From contig OX421500.1 in assembly GCA_949126835.1 (NCBI GenBank), forward strand, positions 29,305,991 to 29,369,990: a stretch of DNA of 64,000 bases. Reading direction: 5' to 3'. The number at the start of each line of letters is the position of its first letter. The first letter of the stretch is position 1. The notes beneath the pieces are model-generated. The model was not told where the DNA came from. It ran no database searches and saw only the letters and a list, made by a program, of their open reading frames with translations. Both the position numbers and the translations under genes were made by a program. Shown here one piece after another: positions 31,875 to 43,610 of this stretch. The DNA is from Anisus vortex. Its lineage: Eukaryota; Mollusca; Gastropoda; Planorbidae.

Positions 31875-32985
31875 CTCTTTAGTATGGAATTTCCGCTATG
31901 CTAACCGATGCCTTCCATGATAGCAACGAGGGCATACATATACACTATTGAAAAGACAGGGGCCTATGTAATCAACAACGCATACATGCGGTTACAAAGG
32001 TGAAACACACCATGGTTCGTGACCTCCTATTTGCGGACGATTGCGCCCTAAATGCCAATTCAGAAAACAAGATGCAATATCTCATGGATTGCCTTTGGTA
32101 ACTTTGGTCTTACCATAAACAAAAGAAAAAAGAGGTTCTGCATCATCCCGTACCAGGGACACTGCAAACATATCCAGAAATCACAGTTAATGGCCAGAAA
32201 CTCTCTCAAGGTTGTCGACAAATTTACCTACCTCGGCAGCACACTAGCGCGCTCTGACAATATAGACGACGAGGTATGCATTAGAATAGCAAAAGCAAGC
32301 ATCACCTTTGAGCGCCTTCAGGAAAACGTCTGGGACAGAAAAGGACTCCGTCTAGACACTAAGCTAAAAGTATACAACGCCACAATACTGCCAACATTGC
32401 TGTATGCGAGCAAAACATGGGCAGTGCATAGCAGGCATGCAAAGCAACTAAATCACTTCCATGTCGGTTGCCTCCGCAAAAAACTAAAAATACGTTGGAA
32501 AGATGGAGTCCCTGACATAGAAGTGCTTCTCAGAGCAGGCAAGTACAGCATCCAAACTGAGCTTATGAAAATCCAAGCGCGATGGGCTGGCCATCTAGTT
32601 AGAATTTCTATTTGTCGAGCTAGCACACGGGGAAAAGAAGAACCGGCAGCCAAAAAAAGAGATTCAAAGACAGTTTGAAAGCAACCTTGAAAGCACTCGA
32701 CGTAGACCTAGATAGATGGGAGGAACTGGCGTCCGATAGAAGCAGGTGGCGCAATGTCGTGTCGTCCAGGGCACAGTTGACAGAATATAGCAGAATCTTC
32801 AGGGCCGAACAAAAACGAGCAGAAAGAAAAGCCAAGCAGATCTGCAAAGCGCTGCCAGACCCCACGAACGCATTTTTTGTTTGCAGAACCAGCAACATAT
32901 CCTTCAGGACCCGCATATGACTGATAGTCCACCAAAGAGGCCACAAAGCAGCCGACAGACGTGGTCATCCTCGGAAATGAGGGAC
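31875..32985 (+). pseudogene. LINE reverse transcriptase C-terminal half
   Basis: Continues the LINE after the hAT. The plus strand reads DAFHDSN, KVKHTMVRDLLFADDCALNA with the RT catalytic FADD box (about 32024-32038), then GLTINKRK, VVDKFTYLGSTLARSDNIDD, RIAKAS, TLLYASKTWAVHSRHAKQL, and RWAGHLVRIS. A frameshift occurs near 32090 and another near 32675. The end carries a degraded zinc finger: C-R-T-S-N...H...H, where the second cysteine is serine. At least three frame breaks make it non-functional. Confidence 0.8.
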
Positions 32986-33002
32986 GAACAACACGAAACA
33001 CA

Positions 33003-33045
33003 GTAAAGAAGATAAGTAGTGGATAGAAGGATTGATGGGTAGTGA
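33003..33045. repeat. satellite remnant between LINE and Mutator-like element
   Basis: GTAAAGAAGATAAGTAGTGG, then ATAGAAGGATTGATGGGTAG: one unit of the 39-bp satellite. It shows that the array once continued across the LINE site and that the Mutator-like element lies at the array edge. Confidence 0.9.
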
Positions 33046-33056
33046 TTCGGGCATCC

Positions 33057-33185
33057 GGGCAAAATAGCGGCTGTCAAAACAGCGACTGTCACTTGAGCGA
33101 CTTCAAAATAGCGACTGTTTCAGAACAGCGACTGTTAAAACAGCGACTGTCATTTGAGCGACTTACACAATAGCGATTGTTTTAA
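33057..33185 (+). repeat. left terminal inverted repeat with CAGCGACTGT subrepeats
   Basis: Six or seven units of (A)AACAGCGACTGTC or AATAGCGACTGT, with the variant CATTTGAGCGACTT. The right end at 36874-36989 carries the inverse units (GACAGTCGCTGTTTT). The repeated short sites could be transposase-binding sites, which is inference. Confidence 0.8.
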
Positions 33186-33239
33186 AACACAACAACAACG
33201 TTAAAAATAAATTTTAAACAAAAAAAAAAAATTGGATTA

Positions 33240-34335
33240 GCTACATAATACATAAATGATTTAAAAACGAAGATTTTAAACAGACTACATGATTTAGAAC
33301 GAAGATTTAAAACAGAATTTATGATTTAAAAAGAAGATTTAAAACAGACTACATGATTTAAAACGAAGATTTAAAACAGAATACATGATTTAAAAAAACG
33401 ATTTAAAAAGACGATTTAAAAAGACTACATGGTTTAAAACGAAGTTTTAAAACAGAATACACGATTTAAAAATAGATGTAAAACAGACTACATGATTTAA
33501 AAAGAAAATTTAAAACAGAATACAGGATTTAAAAAGAAGATCAAAAACAGAATATATGATTTAAAGAGAAGATTTCAAACAGGCTACATGATTTAAAAAG
33601 AAGATTTTAAACATAATACATGATTTAAAAAAAAGATTTTAAAAAATAATATATTATTTTAAAAGAAGAGTAAAGACAGTAAATGATTTAAAACGAAGAT
33701 TTAAAACAGACCACGTGATTTAAAAGGAAGATTTTAAACAGAATACATGATTTAAAAAGACGATTTAAAAAGACTACATGATTTATAACGAAGATTTAAA
33801 ACAGAATACATGACTTAAAAACAAGATTTAAAACAGACGACATGATTTAAAAAGAAGATCTAAAACAGAATATATGATTTAAAAAGAAGATTTAAAAAAG
33901 AATATATGATTTAAAGAGAAGATTTCAAATAGACTACATGATTTATAAAGAATATTTAAAAAAGAATACATGATTTAAAAAGAAGATTAAAAACAGAATA
34001 TATGATTTAAAGAGAAGATTTCAAACAGACTACATGATTTAAAAAGAAGATTTAAAACAGAATACATGATTTAAAAAGAAGATTAAAAAATATATGATTT
34101 AAAAAGAAGAGTTAACACACTAAATGATTTAAAACAGACCACATGATTTAAACGGAAGATTTAAAACAGAATACATGATTTAAAAAGAAGATTTAAAACG
34201 GACTACATGATTTGAAACGAATAATTAAAACAGAATACATGACTTAAAAAGAAGATTTAAAACAGACTACACGATTTAAAAGACGATTTAAAACAGAATA
34301 TATGATTTAAAAAGATGATTTAAAACAGACTAGAA
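33240..34335. repeat. 32-bp A-rich minisatellite, about 33 copies
   Basis: Unit TACATGATTTAAAAAGAAGA then TTTAAAACAGAA, with frequent changes, between the left end and the transposase of the Mutator-like element. No open frame of note. Confidence 0.85.
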
Positions 34336-34344
34336 AAAGACCAA

Positions 34345-35442
34345 GGTTAGTTAAATCATGACATGTTCATTTCTAAATTGTGAGCAAGGGCTCGATGGAA
34401 TTGCAGAAGATCATACTGATCTCTATGTTGCTGTACAGCAGTGATTCCTGTGTTCATCGACACGTATTTTTTTCTTTAGCAGCTGGGTAAGAGTTGTCCG
34501 TTAAAGGGCTTCCTCCCGTCTTAGAGCTTCTATAAATCTGAAGATGGAAGGATGATGAGTTTCAGCTGATCCCTGAAAAGCATTGTGCCAACTTTCGAGC
34601 TGATTATTAGTTCGTGGCAGTCCTGCATCTTGTCGGTTTTTACACTCCACAAATGTACAGGAAATAATAATTGTCTTCTGTCTCCACGACTGTTTCTCCG
34701 CCCCACGTAGTTATCTTCGAAGTATTTTACAAGAGGCATTACTTCTGGGGGTAGTCTGCCACCAGTTCATCAAAGTCATCGCTCACTTCATCCTTATGTA
34801 GAAAGGCAAGAGCAAGGAACATTTTCAAAGCCATTCGAACATTTTCCTCTTGTACATACAACCGTTGTAGTCCGTTTTCATGAATCTTTCTCCAGAGCGA
34901 TTGTCCCAAGTGAAAGTAACAGCCGTAGATGTGTGTTTGAGGAAATGCTTCAATGAGTGTAGCTTTAGAATCTAGTTCATAGTCGATCTGTACACTTCTT
35001 GAAGCGAGTTCAGGTTTCAATGATTTGATTTAGTCCACATTCGAGAGTATGTGACGTGTTGCTTATTTGGGAGCAAAACAAAAACGCAGGGAATCACATT
35101 GTTCCGTATTAAAGCATGCACAGTGTATACTTGATAGAATAGGTTTGGTGATACTTTAAATGTGTCATCATACATTCAATGTTTGTAGTCGTGCAAGGTT
35201 TGAAGAAACTGATCTGTGTTGAAAATAAGCATCCGATTAACATCTCCACGCCCACTGTCATAGAGCAGGAATCTACGCTGGTCTGTTGTTTGTCTCAGTT
35301 GATCAGGTATCAAAAGTTCTCCAACAGTAGCAGGAGCAGGGGGGGGGGGGGGGTTGTTATATGTTGCTTTCCTTTTCCGTCTGATGATCTGACAGCAGAT
35401 TTGTGGAAGAACCAACAGCTGCTGCAACTTCTACATTAACAT
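34345..35442 (-). pseudogene. Mutator-like transposase (degraded)
   Basis: The minus strand reads, in order: RRKRKATYNN and a proline run (35320-35380), RRFLLYDSGRGDVNRMLIF, then after a shift DTFKVSPNLFYQVYTVHAL (about 35080-35150), then IDYELDSKATLIEAFPQTHIYG-C-YFHLGQSLWRKI (about 34860-34990), YFEDNYVGR (about 34710), and PRTNNQLESWHNAFQ (about 34575-34620). These are conserved MULE transposase blocks, including the C...H pair around YFHLGQS. At least three frameshifts or stops separate them. It would have cut and pasted the element. Confidence 0.8.
35339..35353. repeat. 15-base G run
   Basis: An uninterrupted G homopolymer within the transposase remnant, giving the proline run on the minus strand. 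Its length is prone to sequencing and replication error. Confidence 0.8.
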
Positions 35443-35789
35443 AGCTGATTGCATCCTGCACAATTCCTGCTTCAATTCTTTAAAAACTTTGTTTTATTAT
35501 ATATGCATAAAGACTTAAGTATCTACATGTAACTCCGTGGCCACACCTTTCAAAAAACTTGACTATTGTAAAAATAGTTGGGAGTGATAAAAACCAGGGT
35601 CAATCGTAGACAAGATGGTAAGAGAATTGATGATATTTGTTTTATTTAATATGCACACAATATTGTTTTCATCAAATGAAGTTATTAAGTTAATTTGATT
35701 AAATGATGTGATGTGTTTTCAGTCCGTCGCGTCAAAACTGTCGCGCCAAAACGGTCGCGCCAAAACGGCTGCGCCCAAACGTCCTGCTT

Positions 35790-35905
35790 CGCAGTTCTAG
35801 CCCTATTGCTGACCGATCCCTACCGCCCTGCGGGAGTTTTGGGCCTAGTGGACGTAATAATCTTCTATCTAAAAAGGAACGTCTGTAAACGTATAAGATA
35901 ATTGA
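35790..35905 (+). mobile_element. SINE fragment (3' part)
   Basis: GACCGATCCCTACCGCCCTG, then GCGGGAGTTTTGGGCCTAGT, GGACGTAATAATCTTCTATC, and CGTCTGTAAACGTATAAGAT. It matches the SINE at 47170-47332 and shares the tail of the LINE at 52745-53036. Its head is replaced by four GTCGCGCCAAAACG-type repeats (35722-35785), probably from another element. Confidence 0.7.
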
Positions 35906-36873
35906 GCGTTTATAAATGAGAACACTCTTTCCACATTGCCATTCCATTGATTCAGAAAAGAAGTTCACACATTTTTAGTAACTCTGAAAAGCAAATTCCA
36001 TTTGTTCATTCTTGTTTTGTACTAATTACATGAGATTGCAATATTGGTTAAACAATTTCATGGCAAAAAAAATACAAGGAAATTGAATAAACTTCTCAAT
36101 GTATAGCGTAATTATTACCTTCTTAATTAATTAAACCATCTTACTTGTAAACTAGGATACAAGTTTCCCAATATGGCTAAATAGTTCTTGAAATAGGACA
36201 TTTACCTTTACTCTAAAACGTGTATCCTTTGTCTTAATATCATTGTGAGTCACTAACGTATATTATATCGCCTGTTATATTTTGTAACAATAAAGCTTTT
36301 ACATAGGTAAATTTGAATGTATGTTTGCAAGGGGAAGTGAGGTTGGGAAAGAGAAGATCGTTGGACAATTAATCTAACAACACATTAGATAACACAACCG
36401 AATTCATAACCCTTTTACTGCTTAAAACTCCAGTGTTTCGCTTCACCCGTCCGATCCACTTATTGACAGTAAAAAAACAACATAAGAAGTTTAAAAAAAA
36501 AGGATCTTTAAAACCTTTGGCGTACAAAAACCGGACATTTAAAATATTTTTAGCTTTGCCTGCCGGAAGGAGGACACAGGGCTAAAAAGGACGAAATGTC
36601 CTCCTTTTGCCGGACGTCTGGCAGCCCTAGACTAGCATCACATTATATTATATGAGAAAATATATTGCGCATTATCTGGAAAATTCGAAAATAGTGGCGA
36701 TATATAAGGTCTCACAAAAATGTATTTCGTTAATTTCACAAAATATTTCGTTAATTCAATAAAAAAATATAACAAAAAATATTATTTCCTAGTTCGGTTT
36801 GTTAAAAGTACGAAAAGGGAGGGTCTTAATAGTCACAATTTCAACCTGATTACGTCGCCATTGTGTTGTCGCT

Positions 36874-36989
36874 CAAATGAGAGTCGCTGTTTTGACAGTC
36901 GCTGTTTTGACAGTCGCTATTTTGACCAGTCGCTGTTTTGAAGTCGCTGTTTTGACAGTCGCTGTTTTGACAGTCGCTATTTTGCCCCC
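36874..36989 (-). repeat. right terminal inverted repeat of the Mutator-like element
   Basis: Units of GACAGTCGCTGTTTT and GTCGCTATTTTG, ending GCTATTTTGCCCCC. It is the inverse of 33057-33185. Confidence 0.8.
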
Positions 36990-37078
36990 GATCCAGTAAT
37001 TAGGGGTTAGAGATGAATGCAATAGTACATATTATACATTATTTATTAACAAACTTACTTTTAAGGCGATTGACTTAC

Positions 37079-37213
37079 CACTGCATGTTGACTTGACAAT
37101 TACCGCGGAGGTAGCGTAGTTGTTAAAACAAATACAATCGTCAGAATCATATCCTGAGCTGAATAAAACAATGTTCATATCTCTTGGCGTTAGTGAATTC
37201 AAGATCTTCGAAC
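37079..37213 (-). CDS. PAN-CUB gene, middle exon (copy A)
   Basis: Minus-strand exon of 135 bp between acceptor CTTGTTATAG and donor GTAAGT, phase 1 at both ends. It encodes 44 full codons: SKILNSLTPRDMNIVLFSSG, then YDSDDCICFNNYATS and AVIVKSTCS. It follows the CELG end of the PAN exon at 46093 and precedes the TFELL start of the CUB exon at 6999. It probably completes the PAN/apple-like module and links it to CUB. A 135-bp duplicate with the same splice boundaries is at 49850-49984. Confidence 0.7.
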
Positions 37214-38930
37214 CTATAACAAGGATAGACATACGTTTTAGGTTTGAAGAATTTAGATTCAACCATTTGTGAGCTGAGTGCGGATGAGGGAATTTAATGT
37301 GAATCTTGATTTCCTTTAAGACAAGCCAGACGTACATATAAACTTTATTGTTTGTGTTCATCATTTGCTTTTATAACACTAATTAAATTGTTAATGTAGT
37401 TTTTATTCTTTACTTTACATCTAATAATATCAGTGATTTTTTTATATTTTGCATATTTCCATGCTATAGCATTTTGCAAGCAACAATCTGATCTTAGATA
37501 ACAGTCCTTTAAAATTCAGAATCACACATATCAAAGTGTTACGTTCTAGCGGAGACTAACTTGCAACATTCAAATGGCTGTCACACAAAATCTTTAAAAC
37601 AAAGACTAGCGCTGATGAACAAAATCGATGGCTCAGAAAACAATCCATCTTGAAGAAAACATACACCATTTATTTAAGACCTATCTTTAAAAATTACCAT
37701 GGCCTGCGTGCCGCACAAGGTAACACGTGGTTAGTTATCTCATAATAATTGACCTGCCAACCGTAGATTAGGGCTGCACATATAACCTAAAAAATACATT
37801 TACTCACACTTCTTTTGACGACTTAGAAACTTCAAGAAAACAACTAAGCTAAATGGGGTTGTGAACATAATATTACAGACTTTACAGACACATACAAAAT
37901 CTGCATAATGCCATACATAACATCACCCAAAACGAAATCACTTAGAGACTTACATAGACATGACACCCAACTGCAGGAATTTCACACCAGGAGGCCCACT
38001 TTTTTAATGCAGATAGACAAGAAACACAGAACGACATATAGGCCTATATCTAGACTGCAATACAATACAAATGTCCAAAACATCTCTACAAAGTCTTATA
38101 CAAGTCGACAAAGACAAGGAAATTAACATAGGACAAATGATTAATTTAAACAAACTTCCAACAAATAACAACACAAAATAATATAATATCCGATTTCAGA
38201 AACTATCAACATATAAACAACCTATATGGCGAAACTGAATAAACACCAAAAACAAACAGTCAGTCACACAAGAAAATATTAAAACAGAAAAAAGTTTAAA
38301 AAATAATAAATTAAAAACAAACATAAATCATATAAGCATGAACAGACAAGAAGAAGATCCAAGAACATAAGAGTGAAGAGAGATAGAAACCAACCAAACA
38401 GCACCGTTCATTTTTGCTTACATCCTGTTTGTATGTTTTGAAATGTCAAAATACATTATTTTATTGCTGTTGTCATAATGATAATGTATTAAATGCAATG
38501 AAATTTAAAAAAAAAACAACGCAATTTAACAAATTGAAAAGGAGTGGAAATGGGAGTGAAGAAAACCGAGGATGGGTGGAGGGCAAAGGTGACCCCATAG
38601 GCCTGCTGATGTCATGAGGTTTTCTTCCTCCCCCTACCTTCTTTAACAAGAAAAAAATTGCTCGTTCATTTTCCATTTAACAAAAGACACTTTAGTAGTT
38701 TTTTTTATTTATGTGACTTGGTTTACTAGCAGGACTTTGACGATTTCCCGTTGTTACGCAGATGGATGTTTGTTTAGTTAAATGTCATTGTACAGACCAT
38801 TGTTAATTATTCATTGATGTATAGTGGTTACTTGAGTCAAGATGCACGAGACATTTAATGTTATTGTTTAACGATAACCGTTGATAGAAATTTAGCATTC
38901 TAGCCAGTCCGCAAATACAGCCATATATAT
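37214..38930. other. intronic sequence of copy A
   Basis: Parts align to copy B (37485-37690, 37719-37830, 38690-38930). The stretch from about 37850 to 38400 is A-rich, has no match in copy B and no recognised coding content. No gene is supported. Confidence 0.5.
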
Positions 38931-39434
38931 TGTCATGTATATAAGTTTCCAAGTATTAAAACACACAATGTTTATCCCCCCCTCTCTTTTTCTCTCTAAA
39001 CACAATTTTGTGGGCGGGGCTTAGTCTTTCCAATTGCTGACTTTTAGTAAGAAGGCGAAAGATTCTTGGTAATTTCGGTATTCTGTGTTGACCTCAAATT
39101 CTCAGAGTGTCTGGGAACGGCTTATTATTTCTGAATAGGGAGTTCTTATCGTTTTTGTTATGAGTTTTTAGATGATACCATTATTTTCCCCCCTACTAGT
39201 AATAGGTCTGTCCCTTGCACCACTTGAATAGGTTTTTGATGATTTGTTTGTCTGAAAGGCAGTGAGTTTTGAGATAATTTCTTTTTTAAGACGCTTGTGT
39301 TTGCACTATTTTATTATAACTGTACAAAATCCTTCTATTGTATATATAATTGAACATATCACTTGAATTTAATTATCAACAACATTTACAGTGAAGATTC
39401 CTCGTCAAGTTACTATTCTACTGTGTTGTTTACA
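38931..39434 (+). repeat. 5' LTR, truncated
   Basis: About 504 bp aligning with the start of 42152-42857. It breaks off at GTGTTGTTTACAA, where it joins internal sequence equivalent to about 11371 of the 8275 element. Confidence 0.85.
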
Positions 39435-40908
39435 AGATGTGTTTGTCTGTACTGAAGACACACATGCGAATGAAACAGTGGTAACAGAGACACCCGACAT
39501 CGATTTAAGTGCTGCGTTCTTTGCTGAACTAACAACTGGTAAAGCAACAGAGAACGATAACGTTTTGTCACCAAAGCAGAAATTGTAGGAAGAACAATTG
39601 AATAAAGAAGTAATAATGCAACTCAGAATGGAAGCTGTTGATGAAAAGACTGCAAATGCAACGGCGGAATGCTTCTACAGGAAAGATGAAGTGTTAATGA
39701 GAAAGTCGAAACCGCTAAACTCAGGTACAAACGAGTGGGACAGTATTCACCAGATTGTAATACCTAAGTGCTATCGTCAAGATATACTGCGTATGGCGCA
39801 TGATCTTCTTTTCCCTGGTCACATGGGAGTCCAAAAAACGCACCACCGTATCCTCCCTTACTTCTACTGGCCAGGACTGAGAAGAGATGTGGAACAATAC
39901 TGCAAGATTTGCCACGTATGCCAAATGGTAGGACGACCTAACCAACGAATTCCTGTCTCTCCACTCCAGCCGATACCAGCGTTCGACGAACCATTCAGTC
40001 ATATACTCATTGATTGTGTGGGCCCGTTGCCGAAAACAAAAGCCGGTTTTCAATACCTACTCACAGTCATGTGTTCATCCACTCGCTTCCCTGAAGCCAT
40101 TCCGTTGCGGACATAACAACAGTGAAAGTGGGAGACGCCCTGACAAAATTCTTCTCACGTTATGGCCTACCGAAGACAGTACAGACCGACCAGGGGACTA
40201 ACTTTACTTCGAACATTTTCAAACAAGTCATCGAACAATTAGAGATAAGCCATAGGCTATCAAGTGCCTATTATCCCGAGAGCCAGAGAGCTCTGGAAAG
40301 GTTTCATCAGACATTAAAATCGATGCTTAAAAAGTACTGTTATGAAAACGAGAAAGACTGGGATAAAAATGTGCCTTATGTACTGTTCGCTGCAAGCGAG
40401 GCCACTCAGGAATCCTTAGTGTTTAGCCCGTTCGAACGTGTGTATGGACACTCAGTCAGAGATCCATTGAAACTTCCACATGAAACTTGGCTAACGGACA
40501 GTAAACCGATTTGACTTTTGTCATATGTAGATAAATTTAAAAATAGGCTTTATCATGCTTTTAACCATGTAAAGACTCATTTTCCACAGATGTAGGAGCG
40601 CATGAGACATAATTATGACTGGAAAGCTACAGCTAGAAGTTTTGCACCAGGTGACAAAGTTATTGTATTTCTACCTTTGACAAATCAGTCTTTTAGTGCA
40701 AAGTTTGGTGGCCCCTATGAGATAGAGTCAAAGCTTAGCGAGGTCAATTATTTCATAAAGACTCCCGACTTTTATCTCCAGGGTCAAGCAAAACCAGAGG
40801 CTTGTTAGATGGAGCTTATTCCTCCAAGCCTATGACTTAAACATAAAACACCTTAAGGGTAGGGACAACGTCACAGCTGATACTCTATCTAGGGTGCTAC
40901 ATGATTGA
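39435..40908 (+). pseudogene. gypsy integrase and RNase H tail remnants
   Basis: Begins inside the protease-integrase linker. It reads the integrase zinc finger (CKICHVC) and core (TDQGTNFTS) closely matching the 8275 element, but with stops near 39587, 40115 and 40512, and changes of usually conserved residues (YYPESQRALE for YHPESQGALE). After the SAKFGGPYEI block (about 40693) it jumps at about 40768 to the end of RNase H: VRWSLFLQAYDLNIKHLKG and ADTLSRV, stopping at 40906-40908. RT is entirely absent. Confidence 0.85.
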
Positions 40909-42151
40909 CTGAATAACCCAATGCTTCTTTTTCAGATCATCTCACTGGTTCATTAAAAATGTGTCATGATAACCTATCATTCGTTTGAAATTTGATTATG
41001 GAATACCTATAGAATATTTATATCAGACAGAAGTCAAGTCTTTTGAAAGTATTAATCATTTTCTTAATCATGCACTAGATAAAAGTATTATATTTCCTTA
41101 TTGATGTTCTGAGATATTTTAAATTCATTTGATTCATTTTATTATGGAAAAGAAATTCCATTTAAATTCTGATGCATTATGCAATAAATATATATGTATG
41201 TTTTTACTTGATATGGATGGATAAAAGTAATTGTCATTACAAGCAATTAAGTGGGGAAACTTTGACCTAGTTGATTTATTATCTTGTTTCATTTTAGTTA
41301 ATGAATAAAACTAAATAATAATATTATGTCCTATTTTTTTTATCTCAGAAAGAGATGTAAAAGCAATTGGTATAAATTATTAGATACTATTGGAAATCTA
41401 TTGCTAAATTGTTATATCTTGGTAATAGAATTGGAAAAACTAGTGGATACTATCCCTATGTTGTATATTCCATATATCCGGGAATAAAGGGAAATAAAGG
41501 TATTTAAACTGTTAAATTTGCCAAAAACGTATAATGGTAGATTATATTTTAATATTTAGATTGCTGTAGTAATTGTAACTTGAGCGTATTTCTCCTCATA
41601 TTTGAGAAAATGGGAAGTAGCCTAATAATCATCTTAAGTATGAACCCTCTAATAGATATTAGTTAATATCAAGTTGACACTGTAATTTAAAGGGGAAGTA
41701 AGCTATAGTTTGGTTAAAGTGATGAATTACTTATCTTTTAGTTTGTATATTGGAGGTAAACTGTTGAAAATTGCCAGACTGTGAGCAATGTTATATTTGT
41801 TTAAATAGATTAAAACTTTTTGAAAATTTTTGGTGGAAATCCACACAACTGTACATAGTTAAAATAGGAATGACTAGAAAATGTTGGAATTATTTGTACT
41901 TGTTGAGACATTAGTTAATTTTAATGTTAACAGGGAGATATTTGTCCATCACGTTATAATCACAATTACTATTAAGTAATGACACTTTTTATAATGTAAT
42001 TATGCCAATGAGCCATTTTTTGCTTAAATTGTCTTATGATCTTCCATTTATTGATGGTTGTTAACACGATAGTGTAAGGTACAAAAAATGTACCATGTTT
42101 GGTAGTACTATGGTAATTATGGTACATTATTTCTTTCATCGGGTGGGGGCG

Positions 42152-42857
42152 TGTCTTGTATATTAGTTTCCAAGTATTGGAAAACACAATGTTTATCCCC
42201 CCCTCTCTTTTTCTCTCTACACACGATTTTGTGGGCGGAGCTTAGTCTTTCCAATTGCTGACTATTAGTAAGAAGGCGAGACATTCTTGGTAATTTTGGT
42301 ATTCTGTGTTGACCTCAAATTCTCGGAGTGTCTGGGAACGGCTTATTATTTCTGAAAAGGCGTGTTCCTATCGTTTTTGTTATGAGCTTTGTAATGATAC
42401 CATTATTTTCACCCCTACTAGTAATAGGTCTGTCCCTTGCACCACTTGAATATTTTTTAATGATTTGTTTGTCTGAAAGGCAGTAAGTTTCAAGATAATT
42501 TCTTTTTTAAGACGCTTGTGTTTGCACTATTTTATTCTAACTGTACATAATCCTTCTATTGTATATATAATTAAACATTTCAGCTGAATTAAAGTATCAA
42601 CAACATTTACACTGAAGCTTCCTCGTCAAGTTACTATTCTATTGTGTTGTTTACAATACTTTAATATTTATTTACTACTCTAACGTCAAGGAAAGGAACT
42701 GTTAGAATGCAAATCCTGAATTTGTGCGCAGGACTATAAGAAGATTTCGTGTAATACTGAAACATAAATAATAATAACTAAAGTCTACCCTAGGACCAAC
42801 GAGAATTATCAACAATATCTACTTGACTCTAGCCACAAGGGGATTGTGGACGTAACA
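42152..42857 (+). repeat. 3' LTR, 706 bp
   Basis: Starts TGTCTTGTATATTAG and ends GGATTGTGGACGTAACA. It is preceded by the polypurine tract GGGTGGGGGCG. Confidence 0.9.
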
Positions 42858-43233
42858 ATATATAGATATACAGGCCAATAGATATCAATAATTGTAAACT
42901 TTTCTTACAATTCAACTACCCTGTCATTAAAACTACCGTTATTATATTTGGTACTAGGTCAGGCTGATAAAAAAAAAGAAGAAACTTTTTTGCTGTTTAT
43001 AATATTGTTAAACAATGTTGTAAAATAATCTTTATGATGTCAGTAATAAAAGAAACATTGCAAGATAACGATAATATATTAAATGTATGATATGAAAGCA
43101 GAAAATTGCGAAAAATAATCACCTTTCAACCAACTCTCAGCCCATTATAAGTATAAATATTTTAACCTATATCATGCTGAGGTCTTATTTTTTCTTGATT
43201 TTTGCCTATGTTATAGAAAGTTATAGTGTAATA
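42858..43233. other. no recognised feature
   Basis: AT-rich intronic sequence between the gypsy relative and the hAT element. It ends with the GTGTAATA duplication (43226-43233). Confidence 0.5.
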
Positions 43234-43610
43234 CAGTGGCGTAGCTAGGGATTTGGGAGCCCGTGGGGCTAGGGACCTCTGCATTTTGACATCATGACAT
43301 GAGATAATGTACATAATATATATATATAAGTAAAGGATAAATTCAAATTCAAATTGGTAAATTATATCAGTAAAGTGCAAAAAAAATAAATAATAAAAGT
43401 ATCTTTTAATGAATAATACCGTTGTTTATTGGCGAGATAATGCACAAATGATAAATCTCACTTTATATAGCTCCACGTTGTGCTTTCTGTGCAGCAAAGA
43501 CATTTATAACATCATCTAGATCATAGGTTCTCAACCTTTTTCGGCTCACCACCCCCCTTTAAAAAAAAAATTCCGCTTACCGTCCCTTACCCCCGAACTT
43601 TCTTTTATCG

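Larger units (their letters stand above)
28771..33001 (+). mobile_element. LINE inserted in the satellite, carrying a nested hAT
   Basis: AGTAAAGAAGAT occurs on both sides (28759-28770 and 33002-33013), which fits a 12-bp target-site duplication made from satellite sequence. Subtracting the hAT at 30011-31874 leaves about 2.4 kb. The RT part is recognisable but broken. A 46-bp minisatellite occupies the 5' part. There is no poly-A tail. The domain pattern matches the LINE type often annotated as endonuclease-reverse transcriptase or craniofacial development protein 2-like in invertebrate genomes. Confidence 0.75.
33057..36989 (-). mobile_element. Mutator-like (MULE) DNA transposon, about 3.9 kb
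   Basis: Long inverted ends made of short repeats: the left (33057-33185) reads GGGCAAAATAGCG, GCTGTCAAAACAGCGACTG and so on; the right (36874-36989) is its inverse. Between them is a minus-strand transposase remnant (34345-35442), a 32-bp minisatellite and a SINE fragment. A 9-bp duplication, usual for MULEs, is not clear; AGTGATT and AGTAATT at the two flanks are the only candidates. Confidence 0.75.
7300..38930. repeat. segmental duplication, copy A (swollen by insertions)
   Basis: Blocks matching copy B (48.2-61.8 kb) occur in the same order: 7300-8050 with 48200-49015, 16196-16680 with 49075-49530, 37010-37470 with 49775-50260, 37485-37690 with 54215-54430, 37719-37830 with 55568-55606 plus 61000-61090, and 38690-38930 with 61610-61780. 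Between these blocks copy A carries two gypsy elements, the satellite, a LINE, hATs and a Mutator-like element. Divergence is visible but moderate. Confidence 0.8.
38931..42857 (+). mobile_element. deleted relative of the 8275 gypsy element, 3.9 kb
   Basis: Starts with a partial LTR (TGTCATGTATATAAG) and ends with a full LTR (…GTGGACGTAACA). The 4-bp flank ATAT is the same on both sides (38927-38930 and 42858-42861). A first deletion removed the LTR end, primer site, gag and protease; a second removed the integrase end through most of RNase H. The paralogous site near 61770 in copy B is empty. Confidence 0.85.
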
